From Flagellimonas lutimaris (lineage in GTDB: Bacteria > Bacteroidota > Bacteroidia > Flavobacteriales > Flavobacteriaceae): DNA of 64,000 nucleotides. Positions 17,292 to 28,060 of this stretch are shown here, in pieces (the stretch's first letter is position 1; every line of letters begins with the position of its first letter). The stretch is taken from positions 124,001 through 188,000 of the forward strand of contig NZ_QXFH01000064.1 of NCBI RefSeq assembly GCF_003581615.1. The letters are read 5' to 3'. Below the pieces are notes generated by a model, which was given only the letters and a program-made list of their open reading frames with translations, ran no database searches and was not told the DNA's origin. Both the position numbers and the translations under genes were made by a program.

Positions 17292-18593
17292 ATGGGAGCT
17301 ATCGTAGCCATTGTAGGAAGACCCAATGTTGGGAAGTCCACCTTTTTTAACCGACTCATTCAGCGCCGTGAGGCGATAGTGGATGCCGTTAGCGGTGTTA
17401 CGCGAGACCGTCATTACGGAAAAAGCGATTGGAACGGTAAGGAGTTTTCCGTGATTGACACTGGTGGTTACGTAGTAGGTAGCGACGATGTTTTCGAAAA
17501 GGAAATCGACAAACAAGTTGAATTGGCCATTGATGAGGCCGATGCCATCATTTTTATGGTTGACGTTGAATCTGGCGTAACGGGAATGGATGAAGATGTC
17601 GCCAAATTGTTGCGAAGAGTCGATAAACCTACCTTTTTGGCCGTAAATAAGGTTGATAATAGCAAACGTATGGCCGATGCCGTGGAATTTTATTCCTTGG
17701 GATTGGGCGAATACTATACCCTGTCGAGTATTAATGGTAGTGGTACGGGAGAATTGTTGGATGCCCTTGTTAAAGTACTTCCGGAAGAGAAAGAAGAAGA
17801 AAGCGAATTGCCTCGTTTTGCGGTGGTGGGAAGACCCAATGCAGGAAAATCGTCCTTTATCAATGCGTTGATAGGTGAGGACCGGTACATTGTAACCGAT
17901 ATTGCTGGAACTACACGGGATAGTATCGATACCAAGTATGATCGTTTTGGATTTGAATTCAATCTGGTGGACACGGCAGGTATTCGACGTAAGGCCAAAG
18001 TTAAGGAGGACTTGGAGTTTTACTCTGTTATGCGTTCCGTCCGTGCCATAGAACATTGTGATGTATGTATTGTGATGTTGGATGCCACCAGAGGTTTTGA
18101 TGGACAGGTACAAAATATATTCTGGCTCGCGCAACGTAACAATAAGGGAATTGTGATTTTGGTGAATAAATGGGATTTGGTCGAAAAGGAAACCAATTCT
18201 GTAAAGGAGTACACGGCCAAAATAAAAGAGATAATTTCACCTTTTGAAGACGTGCCGATTCTTTTTGTTTCGGTGATGAACAAGCAGCGTATTTATAAAG
18301 CAATAGAAACTGCCGTGGAGGTATATAAGAACCGTTCAAAGCGGATTCCAACCCGAAAGTTGAATGATATTATGCTGCCTATTATTGAAAAAACACCACC
18401 GCCTTCAACCAAAGGGAAATACGTGAAGATCAAATTTTGCACCCAATTGCCCACCCCATACCCGCAATTTGCCTTTTTCTGCAACTTGCCACAGTATGTG
18501 AAGGATCCTTATAAACGGTTTTTGGAGAACAAAATCAGGCAGAATTTTGATTTTACCGGAGTTCCGATGACCATTTTTATGCGGAAGAAATAA
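17292..18593 (+). CDS. der: GTPase Der (EngA)
   Basis: 433 residues, the ribosome-assembly GTPase with two tandem G domains, needed for 50S maturation. Domain 1: [17 protein letters not shown]. Domain 2: [18 protein letters not shown]. The C-terminal KH-like domain ends [13 protein letters not shown]. The frame could start 20 codons earlier (17232), but [12 protein letters not shown] at 17292 is the family-typical N-terminus and lies just after the promoter box. Its stop abuts the pbpC stop on the other strand with no gap. Confidence 0.97.
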   Translation: MGAIVAIVGRPNVGKSTFFNRLIQRREAIVDAVSGVTRDRHYGKSDWNGKEFSVIDTGGYVVGSDDVFEKEIDKQVELAIDEADAIIFMVDVESGVTGMDEDVAKLLRRVDKPTFLAVNKVDNSKRMADAVEFYSLGLGEYYTLSSINGSGTGELLDALVKVLPEEKEEESELPRFAVVGRPNAGKSSFINALIGEDRYIVTDIAGTTRDSIDTKYDRFGFEFNLVDTAGIRRKAKVKEDLEFYSVMRSVRAIEHCDVCIVMLDATRGFDGQVQNIFWLAQRNNKGIVILVNKWDLVEKETNSVKEYTAKIKEIISPFEDVPILFVSVMNKQRIYKAIETAVEVYKNRSKRIPTRKLNDIMLPIIEKTPPPSTKGKYVKIKFCTQLPTPYPQFAFFCNLPQYVKDPYKRFLENKIRQNFDFTGVPMTIFMRKK

Positions 18594-20966
18594 TTATTCG
18601 TGCGAAGCTGACCTTACTTTTACTGCCTGCTGAATTCGGTTGCCCTGATTATCAACAGCGGTAAGCATATATTCCCCAGATTCGATGTTCAAAATGAGCT
18701 CGTGGAAGTTTTCGGTCTTGCCCACAAAAGTTTCATCCAGATACCAATAAATAATGGCATTGGATTGTTGATGGGCCAATTTTAAAATAATTTCTGACGT
18801 TTTTGTGCCCAAATCTTTTGGAAGCAGAACAGTTTCATTTTTTTTTGGATAGATGAATTCCATCAAATTGTTTTCCAAAACCGAGCAACCCTCCAGATAA
18901 GGTGGTAAAGGTTTATAATTTGGATTGGAAGAAGTGTAGTAATATTCCAAAATGGGAGGGAGAACCAACCAATTTTTCGCAATCATATCTTCTAACGGAT
19001 AACATTCGGAATTCACCCTAAATTGTTCAGAAGCATCCAAAAATACCTGTTGATGATAAGGACATGGAGCACTTCGGATGCCGTGGGTAGGTACCCATTC
19101 TTTTTTGATATCATCGCAATACACAGAGGCTCGATATCCACTTTGTTCACAAACCTCAATCTCAATAAGGTCATCAAAAGGTTCTTGGAACCAACCACTG
19201 TTTGGGAGCGCATCCAAAACATCAAATAAAAGGGGGGCAGCGGCGGTTATTCCTGTAAGTCCAGGCCTGCCTTCTCCATCGGCATTGCCCGCCCAAACCC
19301 CAATCGCATATTTTGGCGTAACTCCCACCGCCCAAGCATCTTTAAAACCAAAACTGGTTCCAGTTTTCCAAGCAATGGGTTGGGAAGAATCAAAAAACCG
19401 CCAATTTTCATCACCGTCTGGACGGTTGACCTCGTACATCGATTGAAAAGTACTGAAGATGGCTCCTGCACCCAAAACCAATGGGTCAAACTGTTCTTCC
19501 CCAAAATCTTTGGACTCATTTTGCAAATAGGTAGCTTCTGTAAATTCTTTAGTTCTGTAAGTGCTGGAATGAGCTGAAAAATAATTCAAACTGGAAGCGA
19601 TAGAGGCATAAGTCGAAGTGACTTCCCAAAGGGAACTTTCGGCACCACCGAGAATCAAGGATAGTCCATAATAGGATGAAGGTCTATCCAAGGACTTCAT
19701 TTTCATTTTGTACAATTTGTTATAGAATTTTTGAAGCCCATATTCTCGTAATAACCGAACTGCAGGTACATTCAACGAACGGGAAAGCGCTTTGCTGGCA
19801 GGTACGGCTCCTACGTGTTTCAAATTAAAATTTTGGGGATGATATCCGTTGATCACCGTTGGAACATCCTCCACTAAGCTATGGGGCAGCAATTGACCTT
19901 CATCCAACAATGAAGCAAATAGGAAAGGCTTCAACGTGCTACCGGTACTTCTTTTTTTGGTAATGATGTCCACATAGTTGGCGTGTGTTTCATCCGAAGG
20001 AGAATTCCCTACATACCCCAAAACTTTTCGTGTTTCCACATCAAGCACCAAAATGGCCAGATTATGTATTTCATTGCCTTGCAATTGCTGATAATGCCGT
20101 TCGGCCAAAAGGTTCAATCGTTGCTGCAATGGCCGTTGAAGTGAAGTGGTCACACGTTCGCCCGGATGCTCGTTTCGGATACGCTCGGTAAGATGGGGTG
20201 CGAGATCTGGAAGAGGAAAAGGCTTTTGTGGAAGTGGCTCGTCAATGGCCAGTTCATAAGTGGTTTGGCCGATAATTTCTTTCTCCCATAATTTCTTCAA
20301 TAAACGGTTCCGTTTGTCTAAAAAGGCTTGTTCGTTTCTTCCAGGGAAAATAAGCGCAGGTGCGTTGGGTAAAACCGCCAAAGCGGCAGATTGTCCCCAG
20401 CTTAGTTCGTGTGCAGGAATTCCAAAATAACGCCACGCAGCCGTCTCCAAACCCACCACATTGCCCCCGTACGGTGTGTGGGAGGCGTAGCGTTTTAAAA
20501 TTTCCTCCTTCGAGTACCGAAATTCCAGCCGAGTGGCCATAAATACTTCAATGAGTTTTTCCCAATAGGTTCTGCTTTGGTTTTTTCTGCTCAAACGGAT
20601 GACCTGCTGTGTGATGGTACTGCCACCCCTTCGAGTCTCTTTATTAAGATTGTGCCCAATGGCTTTAATGATGGAAATAGGGTTGAAGCCAGGGTGTTGG
20701 TAAAAATACTCATCCTCAAAATGTAGAATACTCTGTTTGAAGCGTTCGGGAACGGAATCAATCTGAGGGAACCGCCATTGACCATCATCTGCAATACGTG
20801 CACCTATGAGCACACCCTCGGAACTGTCCACAACTGTGGAGGTAGGGTCTTCGAAGAGATTTTGGGGCAGGCAAAACAACCATAAAATCAATATGATGAA
20901 AAATACACCGACCTTGATCTTATGGTTGACTAGGATTCTTTTTACTGGCGATAAAAATTTATTCAT
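18594..20966 (-). CDS. pbpC: Penicillin-binding protein 1C
   Basis: 790 residues, a bifunctional class A PBP. Membrane anchor about 18-33. Glycosyltransferase (GT51) domain with EDEYFYQHPG (catalytic Glu84) and RRGGSTITQQ. Transpeptidase domain with S343-TLK, the SxN triad SRSLN and KTGTSFG. C-terminal BiPBP_C domain (about 690-785). It polymerises and cross-links peptidoglycan at the inner membrane. It follows the alpha-2-macroglobulin gene by 6 bp. This pairing (E. coli yfhM-pbpC) is known and suggests repair of the wall after an envelope breach by foreign proteases. Confidence 0.95.
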   Translation of the reverse strand: MNKFLSPVKRILVNHKIKVGVFFIILILWLFCLPQNLFEDPTSTVVDSSEGVLIGARIADDGQWRFPQIDSVPERFKQSILHFEDEYFYQHPGFNPISIIKAIGHNLNKETRRGGSTITQQVIRLSRKNQSRTYWEKLIEVFMATRLEFRYSKEEILKRYASHTPYGGNVVGLETAAWRYFGIPAHELSWGQSAALAVLPNAPALIFPGRNEQAFLDKRNRLLKKLWEKEIIGQTTYELAIDEPLPQKPFPLPDLAPHLTERIRNEHPGERVTTSLQRPLQQRLNLLAERHYQQLQGNEIHNLAILVLDVETRKVLGYVGNSPSDETHANYVDIITKKRSTGSTLKPFLFASLLDEGQLLPHSLVEDVPTVINGYHPQNFNLKHVGAVPASKALSRSLNVPAVRLLREYGLQKFYNKLYKMKMKSLDRPSSYYGLSLILGGAESSLWEVTSTYASIASSLNYFSAHSSTYRTKEFTEATYLQNESKDFGEEQFDPLVLGAGAIFSTFQSMYEVNRPDGDENWRFFDSSQPIAWKTGTSFGFKDAWAVGVTPKYAIGVWAGNADGEGRPGLTGITAAAPLLFDVLDALPNSGWFQEPFDDLIEIEVCEQSGYRASVYCDDIKKEWVPTHGIRSAPCPYHQQVFLDASEQFRVNSECYPLEDMIAKNWLVLPPILEYYYTSSNPNYKPLPPYLEGCSVLENNLMEFIYPKKNETVLLPKDLGTKTSEIILKLAHQQSNAIIYWYLDETFVGKTENFHELILNIESGEYMLTAVDNQGNRIQQAVKVRSASHE

Positions 20967-20972
20967 TCAACC

Positions 20973-23900
20973 TTACTGAACTATTCTTACCCATTGTCCT
21001 TTGTTTCGGGCTTGATAGTTGTTATCGTACATCGCTTCGGTTTGGGCTCCAGGTAAATAATAATCCCCCAGGAAAGATGCATTCAATTTGATGGCAAATA
21101 CCTTGGAACTTTTAGCGTCCAAATCAAAATACAAGTGGGTGCGGTCGTCTCTGGTGTCCACATAATCCGCTTCGGAAGTATTCGTATCGCTTCCGCCAGC
21201 AAAAGAAGTATCCACAATTTCCCATCCGCTAGGTACAATATGGGTAAGCGCAATATTGTCGATATAATCATCCGAACTATTAAAAATAGTGACCTGTGCC
21301 TGAAGTTCTGTTCCTTGCCTTAGTTCACCTACATTAAGGGAATTCCCCAATGGATCCACATAATTTACCGATAACCTTAGGTTTTGTTGTTGTGCCAATT
21401 CCTCACCAATAGGTAATTTTCCATTTTGGGTAAGGGTAGCATAAATGATGTTGACTTGGTTGTTTTTCAACTCAATTTCTTCTTTAAAGGAAGTGACGGA
21501 GAGTTCTCGCTGTGCAATGGCCCTATCCGTTTTTACAGCAACTTCTTTTCCATTGTTGGTAAAGGTGAGGTCGATGGACCTACCACCATTTTTCATTACC
21601 ATTTTAGACATTGCCAAGAGGGCAAAAGCAGTTTCTTGGGTGCTGTACCATCTTTGGGACGACAAGTTTTTGGCCAAGGAAACGGCCAATTCCCTTTGTT
21701 GGGAATCACCCAGTATCACCATTGTTTCCAATGCCATAGCTCGGTTTCTGAAAACGGAACCATAGGTTCTATAATTGTAATTATTGGGCTTAAAGTTGAT
21801 ATTGGCCTTTTGTGCTATGGCCTGGGCCACCTCTTTTTTACCAACTAAGGCATAAGCGGCTGCCAATCTCCATTTGGCCTCATTGCTAAGGTTTTCGGTT
21901 TCCCGTAAACGGTTCATTGCGGCCAGTTCGGGTTGCTGTGCCAATGCCAGCGTGTACAATCTATAAGCCTGTGAAATATCGTTATTGTAATAGGTGCTCT
22001 GATTGCTCCATTGACGTGCGGCATTCTTTTGATATCTGAGCCAATTGCTTAGAAAGGTCAACGGTAGTTGATAGCCTTCTTTTTTTGCTTCCAACATAAA
22101 ATGTCCTGCGTAGGAAGTGCCCCAATCATCGGCATTGCCATAACCTTGCCAGTAGCTCAATCCGCCATTGGGAATTTGAAAATCACCAAGTCTGTCGATG
22201 GCGGCCTTTATGTTTTTCTCGATGTCTTTCTTTTTGTCAAAGGTGATGTCGAGCACATTGGCCAAAAACAATTGAGGGAATGCAGCCGAAGTTGTTTGTT
22301 CTACACATCCGTGAGGATAGCGCAACAAATAATCCATCCGTTTGGAGAAGTCCATCGGGGGTAGTGTGGAAAACTCAATAAATGCCTCGTTCGTACCTGA
22401 TGTTCCAAAAGTTTCCATCGAAATGTTCTGCGACCCGTTGGGGTCGAGCGTGTACAATTCACTTTTGGTAGTGATAGGGTTAGGGTTTTCCACATCAATT
22501 TCCGTTTCGTTACTGGCACTTTCACCTGCACTTGAAGCGGTAACTTTTATAGTTTGGAAAGATGTTGTTGGATTGACTTTAAAGTCAAAATTCACGATTT
22601 GTTCCCCAACCGTATTGAAGGTGATGTTTTTGGAAGTACCGTTGGTAGGTTCCAATGCATTTCCAGCATCAATACTAACCTTTACGTTTTTTACTTTAGG
22701 TTCCATCGCAAAAACAGTTACAGGGATGGTCACGGTCTCACCAGGGGATAATTTTCTTGGAATAGAGGTCAAAACCATCAAAGGTTTACGAACAGGAGTT
22801 GTTTTTTCTGCATTTCCGTAGGCACTAGTTTGATTTCCGGCGACTACCATTGTCCGCACCGAACCTACATAATTGGGCATATTGATGGTGTGTGATGCTT
22901 TTTCTCCAGCCTTCAGGGTAAATGGGCCCAAATAAGTGACCACAGGTTTAAATCGTTGTGCTTTTCGGTTTTTGGCGCCCGCGCCAATGCCACCGCCGCC
23001 AATAGCGTAAATATTATCGACACTTACAGAATAAGCGCCCATTACATCATCAAAAATATCAAAAGTCTTGACGCCCAATGCTTGTCTGGAATAGAACGAA
23101 CTGTGAATATCCGGTGTGCTAAATCGGGTAAGGTCCAAAAGCCCTTCGTCGACCACGGCCAATGAATAGGTCATTGGTTTTTTGCTGGCTTCGGATACAG
23201 TGACCTTATAAGATTCTTCTGGTTCCAAAACATCGGGCATACTGATTTCTGGTTCCAAAAAGGTCGCTGGGTTTTCTACCAACAGCGGAACCACACCGTA
23301 CAATCGGATGGGCAGGTCATTTTTAATCTGACTGTGCGGTTGCAACAAGGAAATATTCACATAAGCATTCGGAGCCATTTCCGATGTGATGGGAATGGTT
23401 GCCTTGGTTTCTTTGGCAGAGGTTTCAATCCATTGTTGCGACAATACTTCGGTTCCATTTTCGATGCTCACTAAAGCACGTCCACCCTTATCTGATGGGA
23501 AAGTGACAATTGCTTCTTCACCAAGTATGTATTTTTCCTTGTCGGTGGAGAAAATCAGAATTTTGGAACTCTCGGCATCAGCAGATGCGGGTCTTCGCCA
23601 CCAATTGCGATAAAAATAGGCCGTTCGTCCCGTGGCGTGACCAGAAACTTCATCGATAACACGAATCAGGTAACGACCTCCTTGCTCATCGGGAACATTG
23701 ATATTGAAATTAGCCTTGCCATTACTTCCCGTAGTTATATTCATTTCTTTATAAGGTCGGTGGACGGTAGCATTTTCATAGCGAGATAAATTGTCGTAGC
23801 CCCGGTTCCACCACCAGCGCCATTCAATTTTAAACACCTGCACTTTTAGTTTTCGGTTGCCTGATGGATTTCCTTGGGCATCGACGGTTACCACATCAAA

Positions 23901-26534
23901 TGTATTGTTGTCGTCGGTTAGGAAAGAGCCGTATTGTTTTGCCTCTGGAGAACGTAGTCCCACAAAATTTGAAAATGGCGCCAAATTTTTGGAGAACACA
24001 TCAATGGAAAAATCTCCACCACCTTCAAAAACCTTGGTGGTGAAGGTTGCCTTCAACATTCCAGGAGCATTGCCATTAATTTCTATTTTTTTATTGATGT
24101 CCAACTCGCCATTGGCATCCAAATTTGATGAAATCCATTGCAGTTCAGTCTCATTGAAAGTGCGAGCAGGGTCTTGGAAAATATAATTTTTATAGTTTGG
24201 AAAGGCGGTCGAAGTCTGGCTCAAAGTGGCATTGATATCAATTTTCAGGTTTCGGGCGGGAGCTCCGTGCAGCCATTTCACTTCGGCTTTTCCCCTAATA
24301 AAGGAATTTGCTTCCAATACTTCGTTATCAAAAGCGAAGTCAACTTTTAGTCGGTTGGGCTTTACCGTGGCCACTTTTAAGGTTTTACTGAATTGTGCAC
24401 CGCCCACAATCACTTTGGCCGTCCAATTTCCTGTTGGGGCCGCAGCTTGCGTTGGAATGGGGAAATAGTAGAAACTCTTTTCTTTTTTGGCATATAACCC
24501 ATCCGAAACGGGAATGCTTCCTTCTTTGAGCACATTGCGCTGTACCAACTTTCCTCGTGCATCACTGACCTCCAATGCTACGGGGTGCCCTTTGGGCAAA
24601 GGATTTGCATTATCATCCAAAACAAAGGTTAAATGGATAACATCGCCTGGTCGGTGCACTCCTCTTTCGGTATACAAATAGCCTTGTAAACCTTTTTGCA
24701 GCTGCTCCCCGGAAACATCAAATTTACTTAGGGACAATGCGTTTCCATCCGCAAGTTTGGCGTAGGCAAAATTGTTGTTGTTTTCCGCGACGGCAAAGGC
24801 AATGCCCTCGTCGCTATCGTAAACGGATAGACCTTTAGCATCGGTAGTGGTCTCGCCGATTAGTTGCTGCTGGTAATTGTAAAGCTTTATTTTGGCACCG
24901 GCTACGGGTTGGGTTGTGAGCAAGTTGGTCACGGCAAAATGATGGGAACGGTTACTTCCTTTTTTGACGATAAGTCCCAAATCGCTTCCCAATAGATTGG
25001 TGGCGGCTATTCTATCGTAATTGTAGTAAGCGGAATGACAGGGGTTGTCGCGCTCTTCCCAATTATAATCATAGTTTCTGTAATTGTAGATTTCATTATC
25101 CCAATAGCGTTCTTCTTCTGAGGCTTCATCAGAACTTTGTTCCAATGCATATTCGGTTTTTGCTTCTTCAGTTTCTGCACCATCACCACAATCGTAAGAG
25201 GTGTGTTCCTTCTTAAAACCGAATTCGACCCGATACAACGAGCCAGGATGTATTTTGATTAATTCTGACAAATCCAAACCATGTGCCTGCCAGTAGCTGG
25301 TATTTTCCTTTCCATCTTCGGTCAATGGAATAACTTTGTAAGCCACTCTTCGACCCACAGGCCTGAAATCAGGATTGTAATTTTCCGTTAGGTCGTAGTT
25401 TTGTAGGTATTGCAACATGTTGTTTTCATACACTTGGATGACCCGAACTTCGACTGCTGAAAGATTGACCGTTTCAAAATAAATGGGTGTGGACGCTGCG
25501 TTGGGCAAAATGGTTCCCTTGGTAATAAGTCGCACCGCAGGTTTTAGCTGCTCAAAGGAAACTAGTTCGGAAAAGTTGTTCTTCAGAGTAAAACCATATT
25601 CACTTTTAATACCTTGAAATGCATTTACACGAACCTCTCCCAAAATTCGGTTGGAAGGATAAGCACTCAGCACGTTTCCATTGATTTCGTATCGTACACT
25701 TTCAGCATTTTCAATGGTTACCAGACCGTTTAGGTTTTGATCTTGTTTTAAGGGTTCTGAAAAGTTTAAAGTAAGTACGGCATTGGGAGCGGATGTTGTT
25801 TTGGCGTCAACAATCACAAATTTGTTTTTACCCGGAATTGGGTAGGTCCCCGAGCCTTCGTTGTCGATATTATAGGGGTCTCCTGTCCAATTTATCGTGA
25901 GTTTACTATCATCTGTTTTTCTGGAGATACTGTCAATTTTAAAACTGAAGTATTGTGCGTTTTCAGTTGTATTGCCCCATTTTACGGGAATGTTTTTGTC
26001 TCCTTGTTGAACGGAAAGGACGGTATTTATTTTTGATGCATCAAGAATATCCGAAGCATCTAAAGTTCCCGTGAGGTATTGCCAATCTTTGCTGTAGGAT
26101 TGTAAATCCCCCAGATTGATTCTAAAGTTGGGGGCAATGGTCTTAAAGCTGAAGGTGTAGGTTTTAAATTCGCTATCAATATCATCAAAGAGTTTGTTGA
26201 GTTTCAAATTGATGGTATATTCCGTGTTGGATTTTAAATACTCCGTAGGTTGAAATATAAGCTCTCTGCCATTTTCGATTATTAAATCACCGTCCACCTT
26301 TGGTGAAATGTCCAAATACTCTGATGGTAATTCTTGAGTCAATTCAAACTGCTCCAGTTGTTGGGCCAAGGCAATGGTAATGGGTTTGGAAATACTTTGG
26401 TTCCCGTTTGTGTGATAACTGATGTAGTCCTTGAACTTAAAAAGATTATCGGTTTCAGATGGACCATTCTTTTTTTTACAGGAAACTATAACTATCATCA
26501 AGGAAATTAGAAGTGTTTTGTAAGACCGAGACAT
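20973..26534 (-). CDS. Alpha-2-macroglobulin family lipoprotein
   Basis: About 1853 residues, a bacterial A2M. The lipobox IVSC follows a hydrophobic leader, then come a series of MG-type beta domains and a large A2M domain with GSVRTMVVAGNQTSAYG. The thioester motif GCVEQTTS is intact, with the Cys codon at 22305-22307, followed by the alpha/alpha toroid region. It would trap attacking proteases in the periplasm by covalent capture. The frame opens at 26561, but MSRSYKTLLISLM at 26534 places the signal sequence properly. It is first in the operon with pbpC. Confidence 0.94.
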   Translation of the reverse strand: MSRSYKTLLISLMIVIVSCKKKNGPSETDNLFKFKDYISYHTNGNQSISKPITIALAQQLEQFELTQELPSEYLDISPKVDGDLIIENGRELIFQPTEYLKSNTEYTINLKLNKLFDDIDSEFKTYTFSFKTIAPNFRINLGDLQSYSKDWQYLTGTLDASDILDASKINTVLSVQQGDKNIPVKWGNTTENAQYFSFKIDSISRKTDDSKLTINWTGDPYNIDNEGSGTYPIPGKNKFVIVDAKTTSAPNAVLTLNFSEPLKQDQNLNGLVTIENAESVRYEINGNVLSAYPSNRILGEVRVNAFQGIKSEYGFTLKNNFSELVSFEQLKPAVRLITKGTILPNAASTPIYFETVNLSAVEVRVIQVYENNMLQYLQNYDLTENYNPDFRPVGRRVAYKVIPLTEDGKENTSYWQAHGLDLSELIKIHPGSLYRVEFGFKKEHTSYDCGDGAETEEAKTEYALEQSSDEASEEERYWDNEIYNYRNYDYNWEERDNPCHSAYYNYDRIAATNLLGSDLGLIVKKGSNRSHHFAVTNLLTTQPVAGAKIKLYNYQQQLIGETTTDAKGLSVYDSDEGIAFAVAENNNNFAYAKLADGNALSLSKFDVSGEQLQKGLQGYLYTERGVHRPGDVIHLTFVLDDNANPLPKGHPVALEVSDARGKLVQRNVLKEGSIPVSDGLYAKKEKSFYYFPIPTQAAAPTGNWTAKVIVGGAQFSKTLKVATVKPNRLKVDFAFDNEVLEANSFIRGKAEVKWLHGAPARNLKIDINATLSQTSTAFPNYKNYIFQDPARTFNETELQWISSNLDANGELDINKKIEINGNAPGMLKATFTTKVFEGGGDFSIDVFSKNLAPFSNFVGLRSPEAKQYGSFLTDDNNTFDVVTVDAQGNPSGNRKLKVQVFKIEWRWWWNRGYDNLSRYENATVHRPYKEMNITTGSNGKANFNINVPDEQGGRYLIRVIDEVSGHATGRTAYFYRNWWRRPASADAESSKILIFSTDKEKYILGEEAIVTFPSDKGGRALVSIENGTEVLSQQWIETSAKETKATIPITSEMAPNAYVNISLLQPHSQIKNDLPIRLYGVVPLLVENPATFLEPEISMPDVLEPEESYKVTVSEASKKPMTYSLAVVDEGLLDLTRFSTPDIHSSFYSRQALGVKTFDIFDDVMGAYSVSVDNIYAIGGGGIGAGAKNRKAQRFKPVVTYLGPFTLKAGEKASHTINMPNYVGSVRTMVVAGNQTSAYGNAEKTTPVRKPLMVLTSIPRKLSPGETVTIPVTVFAMEPKVKNVKVSIDAGNALEPTNGTSKNITFNTVGEQIVNFDFKVNPTTSFQTIKVTASSAGESASNETEIDVENPNPITTKSELYTLDPNGSQNISMETFGTSGTNEAFIEFSTLPPMDFSKRMDYLLRYPHGCVEQTTSAAFPQLFLANVLDITFDKKKDIEKNIKAAIDRLGDFQIPNGGLSYWQGYGNADDWGTSYAGHFMLEAKKEGYQLPLTFLSNWLRYQKNAARQWSNQSTYYNNDISQAYRLYTLALAQQPELAAMNRLRETENLSNEAKWRLAAAYALVGKKEVAQAIAQKANINFKPNNYNYRTYGSVFRNRAMALETMVILGDSQQRELAVSLAKNLSSQRWYSTQETAFALLAMSKMVMKNGGRSIDLTFTNNGKEVAVKTDRAIAQRELSVTSFKEEIELKNNQVNIIYATLTQNGKLPIGEELAQQQNLRLSVNYVDPLGNSLNVGELRQGTELQAQVTIFNSSDDYIDNIALTHIVPSGWEIVDTSFAGGSDTNTSEADYVDTRDDRTHLYFDLDAKSSKVFAIKLNASFLGDYYLPGAQTEAMYDNNYQARNKGQWVRIVQ

Positions 26535-26725
26535 GCGGAAGAGAGTGTTTAAATTTATCAAAAAGGAACTATAGCAAGATAATTAAAATTAGCCAGTGGT
26601 AAGCTTAAAGTTGATGGATGGTCGGTTTGAGTTTATCAATGGAAACCCAAGGCTGTTTTCTTTTTGTATTTGCCCGAATGTAATTTTAAGGGTCAGATAT
26701 TGATTGTCCCTAGGCTTATAAGGTT

Positions 26726-27217
26726 TTAATAGAGGTTTGTAATATAGACTTTGCTAAATACTGGAAGCTGGGAAGGTTCCATCAAGTCATAAGAGTGGTT
26801 GTCTATATCAAAACGTTCTACAATAGTATAGGGACCGCAACATTCCCCACCCTCAGAGAAACTTGTTTCAAAATCCACTGTAAATGAATCACCTTCATCA
26901 AAATCTATTGTCAAGGATTTTTGTCCGAATGATTCCGTTGAAACAGGAATGGCCAAAAATGTTCCCATATTAGGATATTCTTCAACTGTAAATGCTATTT
27001 CTTGTTTTTTTTGATTGACAATCTCTATAAGATTGGCATCGATGCTTTCATCGCTCAATAAATCGGCATCATTTTCGGGATTTAGAAATTGAAGATAGAT
27101 TGTGTCATCAACCGCTGCACAAAGTACTGCAGCACAATTCAAATCTATGGAATCATCATCCGATTTACATGAGATAAACAAAACCGTAATAAACAATACA
27201 AGGAAATTTTTTGGCAT
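26726..27217 (-). CDS. Hypothetical lipoprotein
   Basis: 163 residues, lipobox LFISC (about Cys17), then KSDDDS, the acidic linker typical of Bacteroidota surface lipoproteins. Cysteine pairs CAAVLC and ECC are present in the mature part, which is otherwise beta-rich and acidic. No family recognised. It stands between the TPM gene (54 bp away) and the A2M gene on the same strand. Confidence 0.75.
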   Translation of the reverse strand: MPKNFLVLFITVLFISCKSDDDSIDLNCAAVLCAAVDDTIYLQFLNPENDADLLSDESIDANLIEIVNQKKQEIAFTVEEYPNMGTFLAIPVSTESFGQKSLTIDFDEGDSFTVDFETSFSEGGECCGPYTIVERFDIDNHSYDLMEPSQLPVFSKVYITNLY

Positions 27218-27271
27218 AACGTATTTGCCAAAAAGATGACAACATGATGTTTAGGTTGCTTTGTAACTGAT

Positions 27272-28060
27272 TTACCATCCACCAGAGGCACCACCGCCCC
27301 CAAAACCGCCTCCACCGAAGCCTCCACCAAAACCTCCGCCTCCGCCGAAGCCTCCGCTTCCAAAACCACCGGAAGAGCCAGAGCTACGACCCATATTGCT
27401 CAGAATGATCATATCCCAAATATCGAGTCCACGTCCTCTTCGCCCGCCATTACGTCCGCCACCTTTATTTTTGCGGCTCCATAAAATGATGATGATAACG
27501 ATAAAAATGATTAATGGGAAAATGGCATCAATCGGAAATGGTTTCCCATTTCCAAAAGTTCGGTCTTCGGTAAATTCCCCGGTAAGTACTTTAAAAATGG
27601 CATCCGATCCCTTGTCTAATCCACTATAATAATCGCCTCTTTTAAATTCTGGGATAATTATGGATTCTATAATGCGCTTGGACATCAAATCGGTTAGACT
27701 TCCCTCTACACCATAGCCCGTGTTGATTGCAATTCTTCGATCGTCCTTGGCAAGGAGCACAAGAACGCCATTGTCTTCATCGGCTTGTCCAATACCCCAT
27801 TTTTGCCCCCATTGTGCACCTAAATAATTGATGTTCTCACCTTCGGTTGAACTTATTATTGCAATAACAATTTGGGTAGAGGTACTGTCCGAATATCGAA
27901 TGAGTTTTTGTTCCAGTGCACTGCTCTGTGAAGGAGATAATAGGTTCACATAGTCATAAACACTGGTTTGTTTTTGCGGTTTTTCGGGTATGGTAAACTG
28001 TCCCCATGCTAGGGAAGCCCATAAAAAAACCAGTAAAAAACTACCCTTTGGATATCGCAT
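27272..28060 (-). CDS. TPM domain protein with glycine-rich tail (YgcG-like)
   Basis: 262 residues. A signal peptide (about 1-20, AWGQ) is followed by a TPM domain (about 33-155: VYDYVNLLSPSQSSALEQKL; GQADEDNGVLVLLAKDDRRI; GYGVEGSLTD), one transmembrane segment (about 178-194, IFPLIIFIVIIIILW) and an extreme Gly/Ser/Phe-rich tail (about 230-260). TPM proteins take part in photosystem or membrane-protein repair in plants, and in bacteria are usually linked to LemA, as here. Starts inside the second TPM gene (20-bp overlap). Confidence 0.9.
   Translation of the reverse strand: MRYPKGSFLLVFLWASLAWGQFTIPEKPQKQTSVYDYVNLLSPSQSSALEQKLIRYSDSTSTQIVIAIISSTEGENINYLGAQWGQKWGIGQADEDNGVLVLLAKDDRRIAINTGYGVEGSLTDLMSKRIIESIIIPEFKRGDYYSGLDKGSDAIFKVLTGEFTEDRTFGNGKPFPIDAIFPLIIFIVIIIILWSRKNKGGGRNGGRRGRGLDIWDMIILSNMGRSSGSSGGFGSGGFGGGGGFGGGFGGGGFGGGGASGGW

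Noticed and set aside
27281..27380. Gly-rich repeat DNA at the end of the TPM gene as an independent repeat element
   Set aside because: It encodes the glycine-rich tail typical of YgcG-like TPM proteins and is simply low-complexity coding sequence.
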